A stretch of 64,000 bases of DNA from Acinetobacter baumannii (GCF_016508585.1 NZ_JADVOP010000005.1:62001-126000), one strand, 5' to 3'; numbered from the stretch's first letter, positions 9,391-18,520 are shown. A program made the numbers and translations. Notes: generated by a model from the sequence alone, not told the origin.

Positions 9391-9434
9391 AGTTTGACCA
9401 AATGTTTGATTGGATCACTTGGTCAAGCTTTTTT
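9391..9434 (+). terminator. terminator after prfA-prmC
   Basis: AGTTTGACCAA and TTGGTCAAGCT form a stem closed by a 17-nt loop, followed by a T tract. It ends about 60 bp after the prmC stop. Confidence 0.7.
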
Positions 9435-9606
9435 ATTTATCCATGTTTTATTCTAAACATCTAGGGCGTATCAAAAGCAGTTTTTTACTGAACCGTATCA
9501 AAAGATCATTTTCACGAGTTCAGTTCAAATATATTGCGGTTTATCTGCATGCTGATTGAAGTTAAAATCATGCAGTGTTAAAACCGGACAATTAACAAAA
9601 GTCATG

Positions 9607-10518
9607 TTAAGTCAAATTACTTTTGACCAATTGAATCGGTTCGAGCAATTCCTCGCCCAGTGAGCTCAGCATTTCTCTTTCGATTAGCCGGGTAATTGCA
9701 TCCAAAGGCAAATCATTTTCTTGTAGACCAAAAGGTTCTTCAAGTTGCGCACTTAAAGCATCTAAACCTAAAAACAGATAAGCAATCAGACTCACAATGA
9801 CAGGTGTCCAGATACCGAGACTGGCTTCTAGGCTAAAAGGCAAGATTAAGCAGAAGCAATATACGGTACGATGCAACAACACTGAGTAAGAATAAGGTAA
9901 TGGGGTGCTGAGTATGCGATCACAACCTGCTTGAATATTCCCCAAAGCAACAATATGTTGATTTAACCCCTGATAAATAATATCCGAAATTTCACCGCGA
10001 TGAAGCGAGGACACCAAGGATTTTTGAATATGTTCTAGAACATATTGAGCAGCATTCATGTGTTGAGAGAGATAGTTAAAAGTTGAATCATCAAAGCCAA
10101 CTTTGTTTATATAAAATTCAATGGATTGATTTTGATTGCGTAGACGATTCCTGAGTAAGCATGTAAAAAGCATGACGCGATACATGAGCACTTGGCGTTG
10201 CTGTTCTGATAAAACATGACTGTCACGTGAAATATGGCGGGAGGTAGCAATCAATGCACCCCATAATTTACGACCTTCCCACCAGCGGTCATAACAAGCT
10301 GTATTTCTGAAGCTTAAGAAAATAGAAAGGATAATACCAAATACGGTAAATCCAATTGCAGGTACAGCAGGAAAAGTAAAATAATGGTGGGAAGATAAAT
10401 ACACTAAAACGGTGGAGATCAGCACAACGAATGCCAATGCAGGCAAGACTTTGGGAAGAATGGTGCCATGCCAAGCAAAAAGAAGGGCGAAGCTATTGCT
10501 TTTATCACGAATGATCAT
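9607..10518 (-). CDS. bestrophin-family (UPF0187) membrane protein
   Basis: A 303-residue homologue of bacterial bestrophins, pentameric anion or cation channels of the inner membrane. Two N-terminal membrane segments (about 25-45 and 50-70) precede the conserved FRNTACYDRWWEGRKLWGALIA region near 70-90. A second hydrophobic pair lies at about 225-260, followed by LDALSAQLEEPFG and NDLPLDAI, both typical of the family. The transported ion cannot be told. It stands alone. Confidence 0.9.
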   Translation of the reverse strand: MIIRDKSNSFALLFAWHGTILPKVLPALAFVVLISTVLVYLSSHHYFTFPAVPAIGFTVFGIILSIFLSFRNTACYDRWWEGRKLWGALIATSRHISRDSHVLSEQQRQVLMYRVMLFTCLLRNRLRNQNQSIEFYINKVGFDDSTFNYLSQHMNAAQYVLEHIQKSLVSSLHRGEISDIIYQGLNQHIVALGNIQAGCDRILSTPLPYSYSVLLHRTVYCFCLILPFSLEASLGIWTPVIVSLIAYLFLGLDALSAQLEEPFGLQENDLPLDAITRLIEREMLSSLGEELLEPIQLVKSNLT

Positions 10519-10595
10519 ACGGTCTACCTATATGTAACGGCAACAGTGTTCCATAGGAAAAACCATAAATGCAAGTTTCAGATAGGGAAATTAAA

Positions 10596-10620
10596 AATAC
10601 GGCTCAGCAAAAGCCGTATT
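10596..10620 (-). terminator. terminator after ssuC
   Basis: AATACGGCT pairs with AGCCGTATT, followed on the minus strand by TTTTTAATTT. It lies 10 bp after the ssuC stop and shows that no ATPase gene follows in the same transcript. Confidence 0.75.
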
Positions 10621-10629
10621 TAGCTTGAT

Positions 10630-11445
10630 TTAAGTGCGCCAACGTAAAAACCAGTTTTCAATCCATTTCATCAGCGTATCTGTTAGTTTACCCAGTACAG
10701 CCAATAAAATGATCGCGATAATAACAATATCAGGTCGTGAAGTTTCTCGACCATCACTGAGTAAATAACCGATCCCTTGTGTTGCTGCAATCAGTTCGGC
10801 TGCAATCATAAACATCCAAGCCAAACTTAAACTATTTCTCAGCCCCACTAAAATTCCTGGTGAAGCAGCAGGGAGAACGATTTGAAAAATTGTTTGTATA
10901 GGGCTTAGTCGATAGACTTTGGCAACTTCAAATAATTTTTTATCTACATTGTGAATGGCTGAAACTGTATTGGTATAGGTGGGGAAGAATGCACCAATGG
11001 CAATTAAAGTAATTTTAGAAGCTTCATCAATTCCTAGCCATAATAGCAATAGAGGAATCCATGCAAGGCTGGGGATTGATTTAATTGCAGAAAATGTTGG
11101 TTCTAAAAATGCTTCAATCTGTTGGTTTAGACCTACAGCGATTGCAAAGATAAGCCCAAGCGCACTTCCTACAAAAAAGCCGAAGAAAACTCGCCATGTA
11201 CTGGTATACACATGTGTGAATAAGTCACCGTGTGCCAGATCTCGAAATGATTCAAGTAAACTGCTGGGGGCTGGGAGTAAATAGGGTTCAATCCAGCCCG
11301 TTCGAACAAGATACTCGCATATGAGCAAGATCAAAACAGGGACAGTGATTGCTTTTAGCCATTTCAATAAATTGGCTTTGACTACAGAACTTTTAACCGC
11401 TGTAGGCACAATTGTATTTGACGCTGAAGCAGAGATTTTGTTCAT
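10630..11445 (-). CDS. ssuC: aliphatic sulfonate-type ABC transporter permease
   Basis: Inner-membrane permease of the SsuC/TauC type, 271 residues. After a cytoplasmic N-terminus come about six membrane segments. The EAA loop for contacting an ATPase lies around 180-200 (AKVYRLSPIQTIFQIVLPAASPGILVGLRNSL). The ATG shares one base with the ssuA stop, so the two are co-translated. Neither an ssuB ATPase nor an ssuD monooxygenase gene is next to it. The pair may use an ATPase encoded elsewhere. The specificity (sulfonate versus taurine or sulfate ester) is uncertain. Confidence 0.85.
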   Translation of the reverse strand: MNKISASASNTIVPTAVKSSVVKANLLKWLKAITVPVLILLICEYLVRTGWIEPYLLPAPSSLLESFRDLAHGDLFTHVYTSTWRVFFGFFVGSALGLIFAIAVGLNQQIEAFLEPTFSAIKSIPSLAWIPLLLLWLGIDEASKITLIAIGAFFPTYTNTVSAIHNVDKKLFEVAKVYRLSPIQTIFQIVLPAASPGILVGLRNSLSLAWMFMIAAELIAATQGIGYLLSDGRETSRPDIVIIAIILLAVLGKLTDTLMKWIENWFLRWRT

Positions 11446-12416
11446 TATTTTCCAACAACTTTTTGTGCATATTTACTGTCAAATAACTGATCAACGACTT
11501 GGTTGACATTGGTACCTTTGCGTACCAACTCTTCTTCATTCAAAATTGTTCCAGCTTTTTTTAAGGCATTGATATGTTTTGCAGTTGGAATGTTTTGGTC
11601 GAGATTGGTTCGGCTAAGCTGAAGTTTGGCGACCTCAAGTGGTAATTTTGCTTCACGCGCCAACAACTCTGCAAGTTTATCAGGATTTGCTTTCGCCCAT
11701 TGACGTGCTTGCTCATAAGCTTTGATCACGGCTTCTATAGCCTCAGGGCTTTGTGTTGCAAATTGATCTTTAACACTTAAAACACTATAGCTATTAAATG
11801 AAATATTACGATACAGAAGCTTAGCACCTGACTGTAACTGCGCTGAAGCCATCAATGGATCAAGCCCAGCCCATGCATCGACCTGCCCACGTTCCAGGGC
11901 GGTTTTACCATCTGGATGCTGCAAATGGACCAATTGAACATCGCGTTTACTTAAACCAACAGTTTCAAGTGCCTGAAGCGTGAAAAGGAATGGGTCAGTG
12001 CCTTTGGTTGCTGCTATTTTCTTACCCTTTAAGTCTTTCAATGATTTGATGGTTGAATTTTTAGCGACGACCAAAGCTGTCCATTCTGGCTGGCTTTGAA
12101 TATAAACCGTTTTGATTGGACTTCCATTGGCGCGACTCAATACAGCTGCCAGACCAGCGGTGGATGCAAAGTCAATACTACCACTGTTTAGATACTCAAG
12201 TGAACGATTACTACCTTGACTAAATACCCATTTGATTGCTGTTTTCGGTAAGGCTTTTTCTAATAGTTTTTGCTCTTTAACCACTAAACTTGTTGGAGCA
12301 TAGTAAGCATAGTCAAGTTTTAGTGTTGTTGGGATGACAGCGAAAGATGATGTCACCGCTAAACTCAGTGTAAAGCCAGAGACTAAAGCCACCATTTTTT
12401 GAGTAAAAAATTTCAT
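11445..12416 (-). CDS. ssuA: aliphatic sulfonate-type ABC transporter substrate-binding protein
   Basis: Periplasmic binding protein of the SsuA/TauA class, about 323 residues. It starts with a signal peptide (MKFFTQKMVALVSGF, cleavage near SSFA) and has the family core FSQGSNRSLEYLNSGSIDFA, LKDLKGKKIAATKGTD and GQVDAWAGLDPLMA. I start at the ATG at 12416; an upstream TTG adds seven residues before the signal peptide. It is the first gene of a two-gene unit with ssuC. Confidence 0.85.
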   Translation of the reverse strand: MKFFTQKMVALVSGFTLSLAVTSSFAVIPTTLKLDYAYYAPTSLVVKEQKLLEKALPKTAIKWVFSQGSNRSLEYLNSGSIDFASTAGLAAVLSRANGSPIKTVYIQSQPEWTALVVAKNSTIKSLKDLKGKKIAATKGTDPFLFTLQALETVGLSKRDVQLVHLQHPDGKTALERGQVDAWAGLDPLMASAQLQSGAKLLYRNISFNSYSVLSVKDQFATQSPEAIEAVIKAYEQARQWAKANPDKLAELLAREAKLPLEVAKLQLSRTNLDQNIPTAKHINALKKAGTILNEEELVRKGTNVNQVVDQLFDSKYAQKVVGK

Positions 12417-12653
12417 AAATACCCCATTAAAGTTCAAAGAGAAAAACAGAGTAGATTTGTATATTTTTTATGACATCAGCACAAAAAATAATAATTGATA
12501 AGCACTTCAATAAAACAGAATTATCGATATTTAATTCATTAATATTTTGATTTTCATCAATAATATTTATATTTATCAGCTTGCTTCAGATAAAGTAGAT
12601 TAACTGAAAGCTATAGTGAAAAAAATTCTTAGCATTTTTTGCGATTTAGACAT

Positions 12654-12688
12654 AAAAAAACGGCTTCATGATGAGCCGTTTTTTTTTG
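12654..12688. terminator. bidirectional terminator
   Basis: AAAAAAACGGCT and AGCCGTTTTTTT form a stem around an eight-base loop, with A and T tracts on either side. It lies 10 bp after the end of the gene at 12698. Confidence 0.8.
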
Positions 12689-12697
12689 AGCCTGTCT

Positions 12698-13045
12698 TTA
12701 TATTGGATAATCTTCGAGGCTATCCGCAATTTCAACTTGGTCCAAGGCGTTGGTTTCAAGCGCAAGACAGAGTGCTACAATTTTCGCTGTATCTGCAATA
12801 TTTTCTTTTTTCATCGCCAAACCAGATTGAATCGCTTCAATACGTTCTTGCTGGATATCAAGTGCTTGAGCAAGATCCGAAGCATTGTTCATATTCAGAA
12901 AGTCATTGATTGCATCTGCAACATCAGGATCTGAAGCTTTTAAAATTCCTTCTATCAACTCATCTAAATGTTCAGTTTGAGCAGAAAGGGAGTGGATAAA
13001 ATTTTGAACTAGATTTTGTTCTAGTACATCAATCATCTTAATCAT
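12698..13045 (-). CDS. small acidic protein of unknown function
   Basis: A 115-residue acidic, mostly helical protein without signal peptide or membrane segment. DVLEQNLVQNFIHSL opens it, and NNASDLAQALDIQQERIEA lies near the centre. I do not recognise a family. The open frame continues 14 codons upstream to 13087, but MIKMIDVLEQ has a weak AGG before it and gives the more natural N-terminus. It stands alone with a strong terminator, which supports it being a real gene. Confidence 0.6.
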   Translation of the reverse strand: MIKMIDVLEQNLVQNFIHSLSAQTEHLDELIEGILKASDPDVADAINDFLNMNNASDLAQALDIQQERIEAIQSGLAMKKENIADTAKIVALCLALETNALDQVEIADSLEDYPI

Positions 13046-13283
13046 GTTAGTGACCTGAAAGCTGATTAAAGGGGAGGAGGGTACCACAGGGAGTAAGCAG
13101 AAAAGACTGCTTTGAATTGGGTGAAAAATATACTAATAATGGTGGATTTGCAACCATGTTCAGATAAGCTGTAAATCAGAGTACAGCTTTTGAAATTTAT
13201 GCGAGTAAAATACCTTTGATGTCTGTTTGATCAAGATGATGATCTCATTCCTTGAAAGCCGTCTACTTTCACCCGTTTTAGAT

Positions 13284-14315
13284 TCAATGTTTATGTTCTC
13301 GATAAGCGCCAGGACTTACCCCAGTCCATTTTTTAAAAGCACGGTGAAATGCACTCGCATCTTGAAAATTCAATAATTCACTGATGTCTTGTAAGGTATG
13401 CGTTGTTGTGGTTAGAAGATCAATTGCCATATCGCAGCGGATATCATTTTTAAGCTGTTGATAGCTTGTACCTTCGCTTTTTAAGCGACGTTGGATCGTT
13501 GCTTCCGAAATATTCAGTTGTTCAGCTAATTCACCCAGTTCCAACCAAGCACAGGGTGAAAGAGAAAGTAATTTTTTGCGTACTATAGAACTCAATGCCA
13601 AAGGATTCTTAAATCTTAATAGCAGACTTTCAGGGCTGCTTTTGATAAATGCATGCCAAGATTTTTGGTCACGTTTAACGGGAATCTTTAAGTAACTTGC
13701 ATCGAATTGCAGATAGTTTTCATCTGTTTGATAACTGATATTGTCACAAAAACGAACACGATAATCTTGATCATCTTCAGGGGCTGTGCATTTTAATTGC
13801 AATTGTTTAAGCAGAATGCGTTGATCAGCTAACCAACAGATCAAACTGTGAATCAGCATGATATAGGTAGCATAGCAAAACATGGCTTTGGGTTGTAATT
13901 TATCTGTAATGACAATGTAGGCATAATTTTCATCAATCAGCAATTTACTTGAAAAATCATCAAGTACAAAATTAAAAAATTGTAGAATTTGTTCAATGGC
14001 AATATGAAGTGTTTCAGCTTGCATGACCATTTTTGACAGTAACTTATAGCAGCCCCGACGCATCTGATGAGAATCCATACCAAAAAATTCATCGTTCATT
14101 TGATCTGCAATTTCAGTCCAAAGTTTTGCATAGCTTGAAACTGCAATCCGTGCCTTGGGTGCATTGAAAAGCTCAAGTGGTATCTCAGCATCGGCCAAGA
14201 TTTTTTCAATGTTGAATCCTTTTTTTTTGGCACCAATCAGTGCCTCATGGACGAGTGCAATTGATATGGTTCCTTTACTTTCAATGAAATGTTGATTGTT
14301 CACATTATATTCCAT
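13284..14315 (-). CDS. AraC-family transcriptional regulator
   Basis: A 343-residue regulator with the N-terminal ligand-binding domain seen in OruR/ArgR-like AraC proteins (about 15-200) and a C-terminal double helix-turn-helix (about 240-340). The second HTH includes LQDISELLNFQDASAFHRAFKKWTG. It is divergent from the SDR gene and probably controls the neighbouring acyl-CoA genes. A two-armed element in the shared intergenic region recurs before the other two units of the cluster. The inducer is unknown, perhaps a fatty acid or acyl-CoA. Confidence 0.9.
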   Translation of the reverse strand: MEYNVNNQHFIESKGTISIALVHEALIGAKKKGFNIEKILADAEIPLELFNAPKARIAVSSYAKLWTEIADQMNDEFFGMDSHQMRRGCYKLLSKMVMQAETLHIAIEQILQFFNFVLDDFSSKLLIDENYAYIVITDKLQPKAMFCYATYIMLIHSLICWLADQRILLKQLQLKCTAPEDDQDYRVRFCDNISYQTDENYLQFDASYLKIPVKRDQKSWHAFIKSSPESLLLRFKNPLALSSIVRKKLLSLSPCAWLELGELAEQLNISEATIQRRLKSEGTSYQQLKNDIRCDMAIDLLTTTTHTLQDISELLNFQDASAFHRAFKKWTGVSPGAYREHKH

Positions 14316-14366
14316 TATCTTGTGAGCGCATTTAATGAGTGGTTAAGTTACTTGAAAATTTTAAAT

Positions 14367-14406
14367 TGTCCAAATCCATCATACAGGATGCAACTTTTGG
14401 AAATTG
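14367..14406. promoter_or_regulatory. two-armed element, copy 1 (araC-type/SDR intergenic)
   Basis: TGTCCAAATCC at 14367 and TTGGAAATTG at 14397 lie 30 bp apart. The same arms with the same spacing occur at 16709-16748, and a variant at 15359-15397. It is a candidate binding site of the adjacent AraC-type regulator, placed between the divergent genes. Confidence 0.55.
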
Positions 14407-14503
14407 TACTCAAGCTTGACTATGTTTACTCTTCATCTTAAGTCGAAAATAGGTTTAATTTAAAATCTATCGCTATTTATTTAACAATCAATAAGGAAGA
14501 AAA

Positions 14504-15274
14504 ATGAAAATTGAAGGAAAAGTCTTTGTTGTAACAGGTGGAGCATCTGGTCTCGGTGCTGCAACTGCATCACATTTGGTTGCTCAAGGGGCAAGCGTGA
14601 TCATGGTGGATATGAATCATGAGTTTGGTGAAGAAATGCAAAAGCGTCTTGGTGAAAAATCCAAATTTGTTCAATTGGATGTGACCAATGAAACTGCGGT
14701 AGAACAATTCTTTAAACAACTAGAACAAGATTACGGACAGCTCAATGGTTTGATCAATTGTGCAGGTATCGGTCCTTCTGCAAAGGTTCTAGGGAAAAAC
14801 GGCATTCATGCCTTGGATGCATTTCAGAAGGTTTTAAATATTAACGTTTCAGGAACGTTTAATATGCTTCGCTTTGCTGCAGATGTGATTTCACGTTATG
14901 AACTCGCAGCCGGAGAAGAAGATCGTGGCGTCATTATCAACACTGCTTCAGTGGCGGCTTTTGATGGGCAAATTGGGCAAACTGCATACGCGGCGTCCAA
15001 AGGTGCTGTTGTTGCAATGACTTTACCTTTGGCAAGAGAGCTGTCGCAGCATGCCATTCGTGTCATGACCATTGCACCTGGTATTATGGAAACACCGATG
15101 CTGAAAGCTTTGCCACAAAATGTTCAAGATGCTTTAGGTGAAATGGTGCCTTTTCCAAAACGTCTTGCCAAACCTGAAGAGTTTGCACAGCTTGTGGGAC
15201 ATATTTGTGAAAATAGTTATTTAAACGGAGAAACAATTCGTTTGGATGGCGCAATCCGTATGCAACCTAAGTAA
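14504..15274 (+). CDS. short-chain dehydrogenase, 3-hydroxyacyl-CoA dehydrogenase type
   Basis: A 256-residue short-chain dehydrogenase resembling type II 3-hydroxyacyl-CoA dehydrogenases (HSD10-like). The NAD-binding TGGASGLG is at 12-19 and NCAG at about 86-89. The catalytic Ser lies in NTASVAAFDGQIGQ and the YxxxK in YAASKGA near 162-166. IAPGIMETPML follows. It would oxidise a 3-hydroxyacyl-CoA in fatty or branched-chain acid breakdown. An AAGGAAG ribosome site precedes the ATG. Neighbours are an acyl-CoA dehydrogenase and a synthetase, each in its own unit. Confidence 0.9.
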   Translation: MKIEGKVFVVTGGASGLGAATASHLVAQGASVIMVDMNHEFGEEMQKRLGEKSKFVQLDVTNETAVEQFFKQLEQDYGQLNGLINCAGIGPSAKVLGKNGIHALDAFQKVLNINVSGTFNMLRFAADVISRYELAAGEEDRGVIINTASVAAFDGQIGQTAYAASKGAVVAMTLPLARELSQHAIRVMTIAPGIMETPMLKALPQNVQDALGEMVPFPKRLAKPEEFAQLVGHICENSYLNGETIRLDGAIRMQPK

Positions 15275-15358
15275 GTCTAATCTCATTTATGCATTTCAAA
15301 TGCACTTAGCTTCAGCTATTGATCTTGCCATTTGTAAAGCAAAACACCTTAAAAATAA

Positions 15359-15397
15359 TGTCCCATACTGCTCAAAAGGCGGTATTGGACAAATTTG
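15359..15397. promoter_or_regulatory. two-armed element, copy 2 (before acyl-CoA dehydrogenase)
   Basis: TGTCCCATACTG at 15359 and GGTATTGGACAAATTTG at 15381 match the arms of the copies at 14367 and 16709, with a slightly shorter gap. It lies 94 bp before the start of the acyl-CoA dehydrogenase, close to the 98 bp seen at the SDR gene. Confidence 0.45.
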
Positions 15398-15490
15398 ACC
15401 TTAATTTCATTGATTTATTTACATGCTTGAGCTTGGCATCAGGACAGTCATGTTCAAAATCTTTGAAAACCCACTGAGAGGGATACTCGA

Positions 15491-16624
15491 ATGATACTCA
15501 ATGATGATCAAAAGATGGTTCAGGAAATGATGCGCAATTATGCTCAAAATGAGCTCAAGCCAACGGCTGCTGAGCGAGATAAGCATTCACAATTTCCGAA
15601 AGCGCAATTAGCAGCATTGGGAGATTTGGGAGCATTGGGAATGACCGTATCCGAGCAATGGGGAGGTGCTGGTTTGGACTATATGTCTTTGGTTGTCGCG
15701 ATTGAAGAAATCGCAGCAGGTGATGGAGCAATTTCTACGATAGTCAGTGTACAAAACTCATTACCTTGTGGGATTATCCAAAAATATGGTTCAGTACAGC
15801 AGAAACAAGATTATTTAATTCCTTTGGCAACAGGGCGCTGGCTTGGTTGCTTTTGCTTAACAGAGCCACAGGCAGGTTCAGATGCTGGTGCTTTGTTATG
15901 TAAAGCTGAACGTGATGGCGATGCATGGGTCATTAATGGTACCAAACAGTTCATTACGTCGGGACAAAATGCACAAGTTGCAATTGTGTTCGCCATGACA
16001 GATAAGACAGCCGGCAAAAAGGGAATTTCTTGCTTTATAGTTCCAACTGATACAAAGGGATATATCGTTTCCCGCATTGAAGACAAAATGGGGCAACGTT
16101 GTTCAGATACTGCGACGATTGTTTTTGAAAATTGTCGAATTCCTGCTGAAAACTTATTGGGCAATGAGGGTGAAGGCTACAAAATTGCCTTATCGAATTT
16201 AGAGTCTGGACGAATTGGTATTGCATCGCAATGTGTAGGTATGGCTCGTGCTGCATTAGAAGCTGCCGTTGAATACGCCAGTCAACGTAAAGCTTTCGGT
16301 GTAGAACTGGTTCAGCACCAAGCTGTGGCATTTCGTCTTGCCGACATGGCAACTCAAATCGAGGCAGCACGTCAGTTGATTTACCATGCTGCAAGTTTGA
16401 AAGATGCGGGTTTGCCTTGTTTAAAAGAGGCATCGATGGCAAAACTTTTTGCCTCGGAAATTGCAGAAAAAGTCTGTTCTGATGCCATACAGATACATGG
16501 TGGCTATGGCTATGTTTCTGACTTTCCTGTTGAACGGATTTATCGAGACGTTCGTGTCAGTCAGATTTATGAAGGAGCATCCGATATTCAACGTTTAGTG
16601 ATTGCACGCGCCGTAACTGAATGA
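15491..16624 (+). CDS. acyl-CoA dehydrogenase
   Basis: A 377-residue FAD enzyme that introduces the alpha-beta double bond of an acyl-CoA and passes electrons to ETF. CLTEPQAGSDAG (about 122-133) and WVINGTKQFITSGQ (about 145-158) are the flavin/substrate motifs. The C-terminal QIHGGYGYVSDFPVERIYRD carries the usual domain signature, and the catalytic Glu is probably in IYEGASDIQ near 362. The length and motifs fit short or branched-chain enzymes. It lies between the SDR and acyl-CoA synthetase genes, with separate promoter regions. Confidence 0.95.
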   Translation: MILNDDQKMVQEMMRNYAQNELKPTAAERDKHSQFPKAQLAALGDLGALGMTVSEQWGGAGLDYMSLVVAIEEIAAGDGAISTIVSVQNSLPCGIIQKYGSVQQKQDYLIPLATGRWLGCFCLTEPQAGSDAGALLCKAERDGDAWVINGTKQFITSGQNAQVAIVFAMTDKTAGKKGISCFIVPTDTKGYIVSRIEDKMGQRCSDTATIVFENCRIPAENLLGNEGEGYKIALSNLESGRIGIASQCVGMARAALEAAVEYASQRKAFGVELVQHQAVAFRLADMATQIEAARQLIYHAASLKDAGLPCLKEASMAKLFASEIAEKVCSDAIQIHGGYGYVSDFPVERIYRDVRVSQIYEGASDIQRLVIARAVTE

Positions 16625-16659
16625 TGCAAAGCTGAAAGATGCTATCAAATTGATCGAGA

Positions 16660-16686
16660 GGCCAGCGTCATGCTGGTCTTTTTATT
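16660..16686 (+). terminator. terminator after the acyl-CoA dehydrogenase
   Basis: GGCCAGC and GCTGGTC form a stem with a short loop, followed by TTTTTA. It separates the dehydrogenase from the acyl-CoA synthetase unit. Confidence 0.65.
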
Positions 16687-16708
16687 GGTTTTTTTGCACC
16701 GTTATACA

Positions 16709-16748
16709 TGTCCAAATACCGCAGCAGAATTGAGGTATTTGGAAATTG
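16709..16748. promoter_or_regulatory. two-armed element, copy 3 (before acyl-CoA synthetase)
   Basis: TGTCCAAATACC at 16709 and TTGGAAATTG at 16739 have the same 30-bp spacing as copy 1. Here the core is also a perfect inverted repeat, TCCAAATACC (16711-16720) with GGTATTTGGA (16734-16743). It is a candidate operator for the AraC-type regulator at 13284. Confidence 0.55.
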
Positions 16749-16751
16749 TGT

Positions 16752-16886
16752 ATGAATTCTAATCATGTTTATCTATTAGCACGGGAACAGATGCTGAATG
16801 ATTTAGCAGTTCAATAAAAGCTAGAACGCAGATATGGAATTGCACATCGAGATGGTGTGTTGACAAAGACAAGGATATTGACATGA
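16752..16886 (+). pseudogene. short coding-like stretch with one in-frame stop
   Basis: The frame reads MNSNHVYLLAREQMLNDLAV, one TAA, then KLERRYGIAHRDGVLTKTR and a stop that overlaps the next gene's ATG as ATGA. Both parts look like protein. It may be a decayed 44-residue gene once coupled to the acyl-CoA synthetase, or chance, since the promoter of that gene should lie in the same place. Confidence 0.25.
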
Positions 16887-18520
16887 AAACACTGGAACAG
16901 GCTTATCTGGAATTTGATTATGCCAAGTTGATCAATGAACAATTGGTTGGAAACCCAGAGTCGATGAATGCCTATGAAGAGTGTTGTGGGCGTTTTGTTG
17001 GTTTAAATAAAGTTGCTTTGATCTGGGAAGGAAAAAATGGCGAATCAGCACAATGGGCATTTGAGCAGCTTGCAGAGGCTTCTGGACAGTTGGCAAATTA
17101 TTTCCAATCAATTGGTTTAAATTCTGGAGATTGTATTGCTGGATTATTGCCACGTACGCCTGAATTACTTATTACCATTTTGGCCACATGGCGAATTGGC
17201 GCAATCTATCAACCTTTGTTTACTGCTTTTGAATCTAAAGCAATTGAACATCGTATTACAGCTGCCAATACGCAGTTAATGGTCACCAATCAAGAACAAC
17301 GTAGCAAATTGGATCAAATTGAATTACCTCATATTCTGACCGTTCATGCCTCTGATTCTAGTCAGAGTAAAGAAGCTGATTTTTGGGGGGAGTTGACCAA
17401 GCAATCAGCAGTACATCATCCGGTTATGTTAAGTTTTGAAGATGATTTCTTAATGATGTTTACTTCAGGAACCACGGGTTTAGCCAAGTCAGTTCCTGTG
17501 CCTCTCAAAGCTGTTTTAGCATTTAAAGAATATATGCGTCATGCCGTTGATCTACGTGAAGAAGACTCGTTTTGGAATCTGGCGGATCCGGGGTGGGCAT
17601 ATGGCTTATATTATGGTATCACCGGACCATTGGGATTGGGACACAGCATTATCATGGATGAACATGCCTTCAGTGTAGACCATGCATTGGAAATTATTGC
17701 AAAGTACAAAGTCAGTAATTTGACTGGATCTCCCACAGCTTTTCGTATGTTCTTTGGTTTTAAAGAAAAATTTGATGCTCCAATCAAAGACCATTTACGT
17801 GTAGTCAGCAGTGCGGGAGAGCCTTTAACGCCTGAAGTAATCCATTGGTTTAATCATGATCTTGGCGTCAACATATATGATCAATATGGACAAACAGAAT
17901 TGGGTATGGTGATCGGTAATCATCATGCATTATCTCACCCCGTCAAGGTAGGTTCTGCGGGTTTTGCAAATCCTGGACATCGTTTTGCAGTTTTAAATCA
18001 AGACCACAAAGAGGTGGAGCCTGGAGAAATAGGAACTTTGGCAATTGATTTTGAAAAATCACCACTCACCTGGTTTAAAGGGTATGGCGGAAATAACCGC
18101 AAATCTTTTGTCGGGAAGTATTATTTAACAGGTGATACAGTTCGACTCAATGAGTTAGGCGGAATTGATTTTATTGGGCGTGCAGACGATGTCATTACAA
18201 CGTCAGGCTATCGTGTTGGACCCTTTGATGTAGAAAGTACACTACTTGAATGCAGCGAAGTTTTAGAATCAGCAGTTATTGGAAAGCCTGATCCAGAACG
18301 AACAGAAATCGTTAAAGCTTTTATTGTACTCAAGCCGCAATTTTTAGCCTCAGATGAATTAAATGTTAAATTACAAAACTACGTTCGATCACGTCTATCC
18401 AAACATTCATACCCACGTGAAATTGAATTTGTCGCAAACTTGCCAAAAACTTCCAGTGGAAAGATTCAGCGTAATCTACTCAAGCAACAAGAAGTGGCTA
18501 AATTACAGCAAATGCAGTGA
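16883..18520 (+). CDS. acyl-CoA synthetase (AMP-forming)
   Basis: A 545-residue ANL-superfamily ligase that activates a carboxylic acid to its CoA thioester through an acyl-AMP. The phosphate loop TSGTTGLAKSVP is near 195, YDQYGQTELG near 332 and TGD near 418. GRADDVITTSGYRVGP is near 430, and the C-terminal catalytic lysine lies in KTSSGKIQRN near 527. The pattern is closest to acetyl/propionyl or medium-chain synthetases; the exact acid is unclear. An AAGGA ribosome site precedes the ATG. With the SDR and dehydrogenase it covers activation and two oxidation steps, while hydratase and thiolase genes are absent here. Confidence 0.92.
   Translation: MKTLEQAYLEFDYAKLINEQLVGNPESMNAYEECCGRFVGLNKVALIWEGKNGESAQWAFEQLAEASGQLANYFQSIGLNSGDCIAGLLPRTPELLITILATWRIGAIYQPLFTAFESKAIEHRITAANTQLMVTNQEQRSKLDQIELPHILTVHASDSSQSKEADFWGELTKQSAVHHPVMLSFEDDFLMMFTSGTTGLAKSVPVPLKAVLAFKEYMRHAVDLREEDSFWNLADPGWAYGLYYGITGPLGLGHSIIMDEHAFSVDHALEIIAKYKVSNLTGSPTAFRMFFGFKEKFDAPIKDHLRVVSSAGEPLTPEVIHWFNHDLGVNIYDQYGQTELGMVIGNHHALSHPVKVGSAGFANPGHRFAVLNQDHKEVEPGEIGTLAIDFEKSPLTWFKGYGGNNRKSFVGKYYLTGDTVRLNELGGIDFIGRADDVITTSGYRVGPFDVESTLLECSEVLESAVIGKPDPERTEIVKAFIVLKPQFLASDELNVKLQNYVRSRLSKHSYPREIEFVANLPKTSSGKIQRNLLKQQEVAKLQQMQ

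Noticed and set aside
12616..12934. Plus-strand frames over the terminator and the 12698 gene
   Set aside because: They read through an intrinsic terminator and are antisense to a better-supported gene.
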